A DNA stretch of 64,000 nucleotides from Defluviitaleaceae bacterium. GTDB lineage: Bacteria; Bacillota; Clostridia; Lachnospirales; WQUN01. The notes under the pieces are model-generated. The model made no database searches, was not told where the DNA came from, and saw only the letters and a list, made by a program, of their open reading frames with translations. Position 1 is the first letter of the stretch; every line of letters starts with the position of its first letter. The stretch is from assembly GCA_009780585.1 (NCBI GenBank), contig WQZS01000009.1, positions 1 through 64,000 on the forward strand. The letters run 5' to 3'. Positions 16,991 to 24,852 of the stretch are shown here, in pieces. The position numbers were made by a program, and so were the translations under genes.

Positions 16991-19303
16991 CTACCCACTT
17001 ACATTGTTGTGGGCTTCACTTTTCTTTTTCACATCCTTCATTTTTTCGATGAAAGAAACGGGGGGCTTACGTAAATGGTTGATAAATGCGTCTAAAATTG
17101 AATTGTGGGTTGCTATGTGAAAAGTGGGATGGTTGTCACCGCTCCCCATGCCGTCGTTACGATAAACCTCTGCCCATGAAATATTTTTTGTAGAAAAACC
17201 GTTGGGGTTAAATTGGATATGCTTGGACAACACCCACATCATCCGTGCCTTGCCGTATCTGTCGAGTAGATATTCCGCAGGGGTCGTTAGGTTATAACGG
17301 TTTCCAACTTCTTTATACTTTTGAATGGTTGCGGTTATGGCTTCGGCGCAGTCAATGTCTGTTCGGCGGTTAATATCGTAGTTTTCCAATGCGTTGTGGT
17401 TTTCCGCTTCATTGGCTGAGAATCTTATAAAAGGTGCTTCCCTTCGATTTTCCGGCAGGGCGGGCGGCGTTGGTGGTTTATACGGCGATGGCGATACAGG
17501 GGATGGTGGCAGGGAAACGGGAGGGGCTTCAATTTGGGATTGCGTTGTAATAACTGCTACCGAAGGGGTGGGTTGCACCGCAGTAATAAATTCGTTTTTC
17601 GTCATATCATCATCGTGTTTTTGCTTTTCATTGCGTCCTTCCTCCCCTACGAATGAAAGTAATTTTTTGAATGTGCGTCCGTTGGCGTAAAACGAGGTAA
17701 CGATGCCATCTTTACGGATAGATAAAATATCGCTGATAGCCAATGTACGCCCCTTGTAATCATCCGGCCGTTCCACGGTAAGCCACATAAAAATACCCTC
17801 CGGCGTGTCGGAGGGTGGGGCGGGCAATGGAGCGGTGTAAACAATGTGATAATCATGTCGGCTTATTTCAAGTTCATTTAATTGCAATTCTTCATATGAT
17901 TTATACGCTGTGGGTATATCCTCTGATTTAATTTGATAAACGGCAAACGCATCACCGCTGTCATGGAGGTACTTAGCCTCCAGTATGGCTTCGGGGTTGC
18001 CGGATAATAAAGCGATGTATTCACGGGAATTTTGCCATACGCCGCAAGCCACGCCGAATAGTCCCGTATGGTTGGTTATATCGGAATCATAACGCGCCAT
18101 TGCTTCGGTGCTATCCTTGTAAAGCATGTAAACGGTCATATCACGGCGGAACAGGGTAAGGGCGCGATCTTGGGTCAGCGGCAGGAGTTCGGGTCGGGTG
18201 TAACCGTATTGATTGCGTTCGGCTACGGTGATTGCCGGGTCGGGTGGGTACTTTATTAACGGCGGGTCGGGCAGCTTGGGACGTTCGGTTTGCATGAGCG
18301 GTTGTTTTTGGGTTGGTTCATGTACCGCCAACGGTTTTACGATGTGGTGGCTAAACGTTACCCCTGCGATTGTTTCTGTATGCAATTCGGTTGTATAAAT
18401 CGGGGTTGCTTGCGGTTCGTTTGGAAGTTTTGGCTTCGCTCGTACTTCTTCGGGTGGTATTATTTTTGGTTCGTTTCGGGGTTTGGGGAGCGTCATGGGG
18501 TCAAGCCCACGTTCTTTACATACCAAGGCAAATTTATCCTTGATTATGTTGATTATTATTTCGGATTGATTTCTAATCCCCTCTAATGTATCTGCGTCAA
18601 TGCTGCTTATATTGGCGGGGTCAAACGCCGTCAACTCCGAATCAACGTCAACCCCAAAGCGGCAACATACCACAAAGGTAACGCTTGCAACAAAAAAGCC
18701 TATGTTTTCAAAATAAGTACCGCCGTGCCTTTCGAGCCGCGCAAGACGTTCAAAGACGAGTTGTTGAATAACACCGTTAAAATCGGAATCATCGTTTATT
18801 GTCCTAGCCACAGGCAGTAAATTACCCAAAACCTCACCAAACACACAACGCAGGGCATCATCGGAAACAACATCCCCCGCCAACCGCAGTACAGGCTTAC
18901 CTTCCGTTTGGGATATATCAAGCAGCCTAACATCCCCAAACTGCACAGGAGGGGTAATGAATACTTCCTCTATAATCCGCTTGCCCGAACCGTCCAACAT
19001 AACCGCCCCGGTAAGAGGGTCGGTTTTACTAACTATTTTTTTCACGGGTTTTTGTTCAATCGGAGCTTTGATTTTTATGGTCTTGCCGCCTTTGATAACC
19101 CTACGCCCATATTGCTCCTTCCATCGGTCAAAATCCGCCAATTTGGTCGCGTGGGGCATTTGCGTGTATATTAACAAAATATTGCGCCAACTATAATGAT
19201 AAAAATGCGATACCACACGCAAGAAATCACGATACCTAACAGGGTCGTGGAGTTCATATAACACATCTTCATTGTCCTGTGTGTCTTGAAAAATAAAATC
19301 CAT
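16991..19303 (-). CDS. ArdC-like / YodL / DUF3849-type ICE protein
   Basis: 770 residues. The N-terminus is like the ssDNA-binding domain of ArdC antirestriction proteins (YSWRNILLIYTQMPHATKLA, FDRWKEQYGRRVIKGGKTIK). Residues ~430-600 look like the YodL domain (YKGRTLAISDILSI, FYANGRTFKKL). The last ~120 residues (INRRTDIDCAEAI, WVLSKHIQFNPNGFS) look like DUF3849 repeats also present in the giant protein. A Pro-rich linker lies between. The likely role is protection or handling of entering single-stranded DNA, by analogy with ArdC. It is upstream of, and cotranscribed with, the giant gene (54-bp gap). Confidence 0.75.
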   Translation of the reverse strand: MDFIFQDTQDNEDVLYELHDPVRYRDFLRVVSHFYHYSWRNILLIYTQMPHATKLADFDRWKEQYGRRVIKGGKTIKIKAPIEQKPVKKIVSKTDPLTGAVMLDGSGKRIIEEVFITPPVQFGDVRLLDISQTEGKPVLRLAGDVVSDDALRCVFGEVLGNLLPVARTINDDSDFNGVIQQLVFERLARLERHGGTYFENIGFFVASVTFVVCCRFGVDVDSELTAFDPANISSIDADTLEGIRNQSEIIINIIKDKFALVCKERGLDPMTLPKPRNEPKIIPPEEVRAKPKLPNEPQATPIYTTELHTETIAGVTFSHHIVKPLAVHEPTQKQPLMQTERPKLPDPPLIKYPPDPAITVAERNQYGYTRPELLPLTQDRALTLFRRDMTVYMLYKDSTEAMARYDSDITNHTGLFGVACGVWQNSREYIALLSGNPEAILEAKYLHDSGDAFAVYQIKSEDIPTAYKSYEELQLNELEISRHDYHIVYTAPLPAPPSDTPEGIFMWLTVERPDDYKGRTLAISDILSIRKDGIVTSFYANGRTFKKLLSFVGEEGRNEKQKHDDDMTKNEFITAVQPTPSVAVITTQSQIEAPPVSLPPSPVSPSPYKPPTPPALPENRREAPFIRFSANEAENHNALENYDINRRTDIDCAEAITATIQKYKEVGNRYNLTTPAEYLLDRYGKARMMWVLSKHIQFNPNGFSTKNISWAEVYRNDGMGSGDNHPTFHIATHNSILDAFINHLRKPPVSFIEKMKDVKKKSEAHNNVSG

Positions 19304-19392
19304 AAATTATCGCTTCCTTTATTTGTTATCATCATTGGCCAACTTGTAATAATAACCCGAATCATGTATCTTTACTGCATGGGGGTGAGTTA

Positions 19393-20034
19393 TTGAAATC
19401 ATCAGACATACAAGTTGGACATATATATTATGTGGATTATGAACCTGTACGTGACGGTGAATTTAATGGACTGCATTTATCCGTCGTTTTGAAAAGAAAT
19501 AATGATAAACACACTTTTGTAGTTATGCCTTTGACAAGTTCCGCAAATGGCGATGGCGTAAACAAAATTAAGATAGGTAAAATAACAGGATTGCCGTCAA
19601 ATATAAGGAGTAAGGATACGTATGCGGTTTTCAATCAAGTACGAACCGTTAATGGCAATCGTTTTAGAGCATTAAAGAGCGGAAAAGGCAGGATAACCGT
19701 TCCGATGGACAGTAGTACCTTTGAAAGTTTGTATGTCTTGTTTATGCGCGATACGCTTTACAACCTTGACCACGATAAAAAAATAGCAATTCTTAAAAAA
19801 GCGTACGATGAGGAACGATTCAATAAAGCGGTAGATTTGGCATATACTGTAATCAAACTCCAAAGAATTGGCATAAATAAAGAAAAAATTACTGCGTTAA
19901 AAAATGAAATAAAGGAAATAATATCGGATGTGTCCTATCCATTGGATGCAAAACAGACAGCAGACGGTATACAAGCAGTTTTCAACGAAGTAAAAATTCA
20001 TCATTGTAACCCGATGAAATCTATGTTACACTAA
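19393..20034 (+). CDS. PemK/MazF-family toxin-like protein with extra C-terminal domain
   Basis: 213 residues. Residues 1-115 fit the MazF/PemK fold: VGHIYYVDYEPVRDG, LSVVLKRNNDKHTFVVMPLT, DTYAVFNQVRTV. Residues 116-213 are a helical extension. MazF proteins are sequence-specific endoribonucleases. No antitoxin gene lies beside it; a structured RNA follows instead. The start is TTG at 19393 behind GGGGGTGAG. It is the only rightward gene in this part of the ICE, so it is an independent unit. Whether it is toxic cannot be told from sequence. Confidence 0.8.
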   Translation: MKSSDIQVGHIYYVDYEPVRDGEFNGLHLSVVLKRNNDKHTFVVMPLTSSANGDGVNKIKIGKITGLPSNIRSKDTYAVFNQVRTVNGNRFRALKSGKGRITVPMDSSTFESLYVLFMRDTLYNLDHDKKIAILKKAYDEERFNKAVDLAYTVIKLQRIGINKEKITALKNEIKEIISDVSYPLDAKQTADGIQAVFNEVKIHHCNPMKSMLH

Positions 20035-20035
20035 G

Positions 20036-20100
20036 GTGGAAAACAAGAAGGAGTTAGCTACTCCAACTTAGGCCGAAAGGTCGGAACGGGTATAGAATCC
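20036..20100 (+). ncRNA. candidate structured RNA downstream of the PemK gene
   Basis: Right after the PemK stop lie three short stems: GGAGT/ACTCC (20049-20053 with 20059-20063), GGCC-GAAA-GGTC with a GNRA tetraloop (20070-20081), and GGG/CCC (20087-20089 with 20098-20100). A terminator follows at 20110. The GNRA loop makes sense only on the plus strand, the same as the toxin gene. A computationally described 'PemK RNA motif' associated with pemK-type genes exists as I recall it, and this could be a member. Function unknown; an RNA antitoxin or a regulator are both possible. Confidence 0.5.
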
Positions 20101-20109
20101 CAACAAAAA

Positions 20110-20150
20110 ACAGAGGCGCGGATAAAACCGTGCCTTTGTCTTTCATAAAG
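20110..20150 (+). terminator. terminator after the PemK gene and its RNA
   Basis: An 11-bp stem with two G-U pairs, CAGAGGCGCGG (20110-20120) and CCGTGCCTTTG (20127-20137), loop ATAAAA, followed by TCTTT and a further T-run near 20150. The radical SAM gene converges on it from the other side. Confidence 0.75.
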
Positions 20151-20157
20151 TTTTTTC

Positions 20158-21009
20158 TTACGTACCATTTTTCAACATATGGTAAACAATCTGCGGTCTA
20201 GCCCATGTGCGTTGAAACTTACGCCAATCCTCGGCAGTTTCACCCCGTTCGTTTCGGTACAGCATGGCATACGGCCAAAAGCCCGCCCGCCAAGTGACAA
20301 ACAACCGTTTTTCGGCATTTGCCATCGAATCGTCGGGGTAGCCAACCAATACATAGCATTTCAACTTATGCCCCGAAGCGTCTATAATCCCACCGTCCCG
20401 AAGCATTTTTCCGGCATTTACCAAAGCATCAAAATCCTCCGGCGAATCATAAGCAAAGTACATACGCTCGGTTTTCGCTTGCCGTAATAAATCTACATGC
20501 CACTCCCGCAAAAGGTATTTATCCAACCCACCCGTAAAAACAGGGCGTTGGGGTTGGTGGGACAGCATTTCAAAAACAGCTTTTATATGCGAATCGGAAC
20601 AAGCCAATAAATTATCATCAAGGACATTCCAACCCGATTGTATGGGTAATTCCCGTATGCCACCTTCCCGCTGCGGCGATGAACAAAACCAACAACTCCC
20701 GTGACACCCGCGGGAAGTAATGACATAACCTTCTTTTAAGTAAAGACCCGGTACGAAGTCACCGCCGGGCGAGTTAAAGGCAGGCCCGCCTATTTTTACC
20801 CCAAACCCTGCCTTGTACCAATCCTGTGCAAGCTGTACCGCTTTGGGCATGTCGTATGTGAACGCTACGGAAACATGGACTTCTTTTATATTACCGCTCA
20901 TTTTATCAAGATTGCTTAAAATTTCTTTTGTTGGCGAAGCGGTAAAGGCCAACGAATCATCCGGCGTGGCTTTTGTACGCCGTGGGAAAATACGGATAAT
21001 ATTGTGCAT
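20158..21009 (-). CDS. radical SAM protein, substrate unknown
   Basis: 283 residues. The 4Fe-4S/SAM motif is C102-x3-C106-x2-C109 (SRGCHGSCWFCSSPQ). The first 90 residues resemble the B12-binding-like N-terminus of some radical SAM proteins (VHVSVAFTYDMPKA, GVKIGGPAFNSPGGDF). The C-terminus lacks further Cys clusters, so no auxiliary cluster is visible. Similar compact radical SAM proteins occur on phages and ICEs as cargo. GGGAGGGAC precedes the ATG. It is the last gene of the HD-GYP/PilZ run, 15 bp after the HD-GYP stop. Substrate cannot be inferred. Confidence 0.8.
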   Translation of the reverse strand: MHNIIRIFPRRTKATPDDSLAFTASPTKEILSNLDKMSGNIKEVHVSVAFTYDMPKAVQLAQDWYKAGFGVKIGGPAFNSPGGDFVPGLYLKEGYVITSRGCHGSCWFCSSPQREGGIRELPIQSGWNVLDDNLLACSDSHIKAVFEMLSHQPQRPVFTGGLDKYLLREWHVDLLRQAKTERMYFAYDSPEDFDALVNAGKMLRDGGIIDASGHKLKCYVLVGYPDDSMANAEKRLFVTWRAGFWPYAMLYRNERGETAEDWRKFQRTWARPQIVYHMLKNGT

Positions 21010-21024
21010 GACTGTCCCTCCCCC

Positions 21025-22083
21025 CTAAAACATGGATACACAAAATAAATAAGCGTCCGTTTTTATCGTCCGCTCATTTACTTCAACTGTGGGAAATTCA
21101 ATGTCGTTAATATCAAACGAACGCACCACCCCGATTGACCCATCCGACAACATGACTTTTTTGCCAATAAGTTCTAACGGCATAAATCTAATGAACAAAT
21201 CAACCAATCCGGCATCCAATTCTTCCCCCGCCAATTCCTTGAGAAACGACAAAACATTAAATGGGCTTCGGGGCTTTTTATAAGCACGTTGCGAAACCAT
21301 CGCATCGTAAATATCCGATATAGCCGTTATACGGGCTTCAATCGGTATGCGCATATCTAATAAGTGGTCGGGATAGCCTGTTCCATTCATTTTTTCGTGG
21401 TGGCCACGCGCTGCATACCGCACAACATTGGGGAAATCGGTAAGCAGTTCATAACTTCGGATCGTATGCGTTTTAATGATTTGATATTCCGTGACGGTCA
21501 ACTTACGGGGGGCGTTCAAAATACCCGGCGGCAAGAGTGCTTTTCCGCAATCGTGTAATAACCCAATCAGCACAAGACGGTCTATCGTTTCCTTATTTAA
21601 CCCAAGCCACTTACCCATAAGCCCATTCAACAACCCCGTATTCACGCAATGGCGTTGTAGGTATTCGTCCACGGGGGCGAGGGCGTTAATGAGGGAAAGG
21701 ATTGTAGCGGCGTTTGCAGAATCCAATCGCTTTGTTAAATCGTCGGAAATGCTTAATAAGTTGTCACTTTCCATAACCTTCTTTTTCGCTATTTCTTCAA
21801 GCAGCTCCACCGCTTCTTGTTTAACGGCGGTGTAGCCCGTTTTTTCTTCAAGGATTTGTCTGCGGGTATCAATGGGTTTATCCGCTTGTTTATGACGGGT
21901 ATAAACGATTTCATTTCCTTTGTTAAAATTCCGTAGCTTAATCAATTTATCGTTATCCAAAAAAGTACCGCCTTTTATTAGAAGGCGGCTTGCGTCGTAG
22001 TTATATATATCTTCCGTAGCGTATGTCCCCGTTTGTAAGTCTTTAATATAAATCACGTTAAGACTTGCGTTTCCTTTATCCAT
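21025..22083 (-). CDS. HD-GYP domain protein (likely c-di-GMP phosphodiesterase)
   Basis: 352 residues from ATG 22083 (a GTG at 22092 would add three). The C-terminal two-thirds is an HD-GYP domain with the metal ligands and signature in place: H145, H177-D178 (LLHDCGK), H206, H228-H229 (GHHEKMNGTGYP), GYP 236-238 and D257 (ISDIYDAM). HD-GYP enzymes hydrolyse cyclic-di-GMP. The N-terminal ~100 residues resemble the small beta domain common in front of HD-GYP in Gram-positives. It lies 17 bp after a PilZ-domain gene, so a c-di-GMP signalling pair is likely. GTGYP instead of the usual DGxGYP is a minor change. Confidence 0.85.
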   Translation of the reverse strand: MDKGNASLNVIYIKDLQTGTYATEDIYNYDASRLLIKGGTFLDNDKLIKLRNFNKGNEIVYTRHKQADKPIDTRRQILEEKTGYTAVKQEAVELLEEIAKKKVMESDNLLSISDDLTKRLDSANAATILSLINALAPVDEYLQRHCVNTGLLNGLMGKWLGLNKETIDRLVLIGLLHDCGKALLPPGILNAPRKLTVTEYQIIKTHTIRSYELLTDFPNVVRYAARGHHEKMNGTGYPDHLLDMRIPIEARITAISDIYDAMVSQRAYKKPRSPFNVLSFLKELAGEELDAGLVDLFIRFMPLELIGKKVMLSDGSIGVVRSFDINDIEFPTVEVNERTIKTDAYLFCVSMF

Positions 22084-22100
22084 CGCACCCACATCCTTTC

Positions 22101-22649
22101 CTACTCGCTAATTAAGCGGCAACCATATTCGGTAAAGCTCCCTCTATCAACGGAATTAACCGCAACGGCGGTAAACAGCCTGTCGTTATCGCTAATTTTC
22201 ATGCGCAACGTAAACCTATCCCCAACAAGAAAAGAATTGGACGGTGCGCTGAACCTAACCCCTGTACGGCTTATGTTGATAATATTTACCGCTAAGATTT
22301 CAAACAGGGGGAAGATTTCACCGTCAATTATCAAAGCCTCAATGGTAGCCATGAAATTAACCGCATACCGTTCCATGCGGCGGTTTTCTTTTTCTTGACC
22401 TTTGAACAACGCGAATACATACCGCGATATATCCCTAACTACACGACCCTTGTATTCGCAGGGGGATGGGGCAGTCAAAATAAATAATGAACAAATATCG
22501 GCAACCCTTAATGATGGGGGCAACCCACGCCGTAATTCAATCCATTGTTGTTTTTTATCGTGTTCGGAAATCGTATCTTCGGTTATATACTTATTGTTTG
22601 GGGCATACACCAAAACGGTACAGCCCGTATAATCACTTCCCAATGCCAC
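22101..22649 (-). CDS. PilZ-domain protein (likely c-di-GMP receptor)
   Basis: About 182 residues. The C-terminal ~95 residues carry the PilZ signature: RRMERYAVNF (RxxxR) and NISRTGVRF (NxSxxG), followed by beta strands ending YGCRLISE. The N-terminal half is unassigned. The GTG at 22649 is chosen because GGAGGGGG lies 8 bp upstream; the longer frame from 22694 would read through a terminator hairpin. With the adjacent HD-GYP gene it forms a compact sensor/eraser pair for cyclic-di-GMP. The effector is unknown; adhesin or conjugation genes are nearby. Confidence 0.75.
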   Translation of the reverse strand: MALGSDYTGCTVLVYAPNNKYITEDTISEHDKKQQWIELRRGLPPSLRVADICSLFILTAPSPCEYKGRVVRDISRYVFALFKGQEKENRRMERYAVNFMATIEALIIDGEIFPLFEILAVNIINISRTGVRFSAPSNSFLVGDRFTLRMKISDNDRLFTAVAVNSVDRGSFTEYGCRLISE

Positions 22650-22663
22650 AAATGCACCCCCTC

Positions 22664-22712
22664 CAACAAAAAAAATCGGGGCTTCTGCTTTCACAAAAAA
22701 CCCCGATTTTTT
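22664..22712 (-). terminator. terminator between topB and the PilZ gene
   Basis: Eleven-bp stem AAAAATCGGGG (22671-22681) with CCCCGATTTTT (22701-22711), T-rich on both sides, so it works in either direction. It separates the conjugation genes (ending with topB) from the PilZ/HD-GYP/radical SAM unit, which must have either read-through or its own promoter. Confidence 0.85.
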
Positions 22713-22725
22713 ACAAACATTTTAT

Positions 22726-24849
22726 TTATTGCTTCTTTTCATACTCCATTGAATACGTGGGATAACCTTCCCCTTCGTGGTTTAAGATTATCGTGGCATC
22801 ATAGGTTTTATCCGTCTTGGACGAATACAACCCCTTAATAAAAATACGTCCTTCGGTTATGAGGGCGCGGGCAATGGTTTTGGTGAGTGTCTTTTTCTTT
22901 GCCGTGAAAAACTTGCTGTCCTTCCATAAAGCAAATTTGCACCACCTATTCATGCAGGAAAACATATCCCTATTATCGACCACATCGTTGTTACAGCGCG
23001 GGCATACGCCTAAAATTTCGGCAGGCTTGCTGTTATAATCACCGTTCGACACAGAAGCGAATAATGATTTTTTATCGTTCGGCACGGTTTTGTTTTCCAT
23101 AACGGCATTGCTTACATAATTGGAAATGGCGGTTATAAATTCGGCAGCCGACAGTTCGCCGCGCTCGACACGCTTCAAATCGCTTTCCCATTGGGCGGTG
23201 AGTATAGGGGACTTTATGGAATCCGCATCCGGCAAAACCTTTATAACCCCGATACCCTTTTCTGTAGGCAAAATCAACTTATTCTTACGGATAATATATT
23301 CACGGCGCAGTAGCGTTTCTATGATTTCTGCACGGGTGGCGGGAGTGCCAATGCCTTTACGCTCGGCATCTTCGGGCATATCCTCTACGCCCGCACTTTC
23401 CATCGCGGATAATAACGTATCTTCCGTAAAGGATTTGGGTGGGGAGGTATGCCCCTCTTTGATATTTACCGTGGCAGGGTATTCATGGTTTTGGGTCAGG
23501 TTCGGCAGGGATTTTTCGTCTTGCTCCGCATCATTGGCGGCAGATTTCTTTCCAAACGCCGTCATAAATGCGTTTTCAATAACTTTCCAACCTTCGTCAA
23601 TAACCGTCTTACCCTTGGCGGTAAAATCAACCCCGACACATCCCATGCTTTCAACCGTTATTACCGTTTCGGCGTACCGTTGTTTTTGTGATACGGCGGC
23701 TAACAGCCGTGCGCATACCATCATAAGGATATTCTTTTCAGCGGGGGAAGAATCAAGGTTGACCTTACCGGCTTCGGCGGTGGGGATAATGGCGTGGTGA
23801 TCGGTGACTTTTTTATTATTCACCACTTGGAGTACATTGATAATACCGACATTCCCAACAAACGGCAGGGAAGCGGCTATGCTTGTAACAAGGGCGGGAA
23901 TCCCCGCCGCCATGTCCTCCGTGATGAATCGGGAATCCGTGCGCGGGTAGGTTAAAATCTTTTGTTCGTAGAGGTTTTGCGCGTATTTTAACGTGTCGCT
24001 TGCCGAATAGTCAAAAAGTCTGTTAGCTTCACGTTGGAGGGTGGTTAAATCGTATAACTTCGGGGCGGTGGTGCATTTTTCTTGCTTGGTTACGGATTTA
24101 ACAATGGCGTTGTTGCCATTACATTTGGCAGCTATGCTTTCCGTTTGGGTTTTATCCTTAAAGCGTTCACTAACCGCTGTAAATCCCGTACCCACCAATT
24201 CAATCGTATAAAACGGTTCTTTGGTAAAATCCTTGATTTTATCCTCCCGTTCCACAATCATGGCGAGGGTTGGGGTCTGTACCCGCCCGATGCTTAACCC
24301 CTTTACATTGTACAAACAACCAAACAAGCGGGAGTAATTCATACCCACAACCCAATCCGCTTGCTGGCGGCATAACGCCGCTTGGTGGAGGTTGTCATAC
24401 TCCGTCCCTTTGCGTAGGTTCTTTATACCTTCCGCAATAGCCGATTCTTCCATTGACGAAATCCAAAGTCTTTGCATCGGTTTCTTGCATTTACAATGGT
24501 TGTAAACCAAGCGGAAAATCAATTCACCTTCGCGCCCCGCATCGCAAGCATTTATCACCGCTTCCACATCGGAACGGCTTAACAATTCTTTGAGGGTTTT
24601 TAATTGCTTCTTGGTGCTGTCGTTGGGTTTGTATATCCACGGGTTGGGGAGGATAGGCAAATCGTCAATGCGCCACTTCGCGTACTTTTCACCATAAGCA
24701 TCCGGCGGGGCAAGCCCAAGCAAATGCCCCACACACCATGAAACGATATAACCGTTACCTTCGTAATAACCGTCTTTTTTGGATTTCGCACCGACAATGG
24801 ATGCGATTGCCCTTGAAACGGATGGCTTTTCGCCAATCACTAACCGCAT
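22726..24849 (-). CDS. topB: DNA topoisomerase III of the ICE
   Basis: 707-residue type IA topoisomerase. Toprim domain at the N-terminus (RLVIGEKPSVSRAIASIVG, ACDAGREGELIFRLVY), catalytic Tyr at 301 (LTYPRTDSRFI), a GIGTPATRAEIIETL motif, and a Cys-containing C-terminus (CPRCN...C...C) that looks like a zinc ribbon. It would decatenate or relax DNA during transfer and replication. TopB of this type is a standard member of Tn1549-like ICEs. It follows the SpaA gene by 3 bp. Confidence 0.95.
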   Translation of the reverse strand: MRLVIGEKPSVSRAIASIVGAKSKKDGYYEGNGYIVSWCVGHLLGLAPPDAYGEKYAKWRIDDLPILPNPWIYKPNDSTKKQLKTLKELLSRSDVEAVINACDAGREGELIFRLVYNHCKCKKPMQRLWISSMEESAIAEGIKNLRKGTEYDNLHQAALCRQQADWVVGMNYSRLFGCLYNVKGLSIGRVQTPTLAMIVEREDKIKDFTKEPFYTIELVGTGFTAVSERFKDKTQTESIAAKCNGNNAIVKSVTKQEKCTTAPKLYDLTTLQREANRLFDYSASDTLKYAQNLYEQKILTYPRTDSRFITEDMAAGIPALVTSIAASLPFVGNVGIINVLQVVNNKKVTDHHAIIPTAEAGKVNLDSSPAEKNILMMVCARLLAAVSQKQRYAETVITVESMGCVGVDFTAKGKTVIDEGWKVIENAFMTAFGKKSAANDAEQDEKSLPNLTQNHEYPATVNIKEGHTSPPKSFTEDTLLSAMESAGVEDMPEDAERKGIGTPATRAEIIETLLRREYIIRKNKLILPTEKGIGVIKVLPDADSIKSPILTAQWESDLKRVERGELSAAEFITAISNYVSNAVMENKTVPNDKKSLFASVSNGDYNSKPAEILGVCPRCNNDVVDNRDMFSCMNRWCKFALWKDSKFFTAKKKTLTKTIARALITEGRIFIKGLYSSKTDKTYDATIILNHEGEGYPTYSMEYEKKQ

Positions 24850-24852
24850 AAA

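Noticed and set aside
22650..22694. GTG 22694 as PilZ gene start
   Set aside because: It would place the terminator hairpin inside the coding region; the GTG at 22649 has GGAGGGGG.
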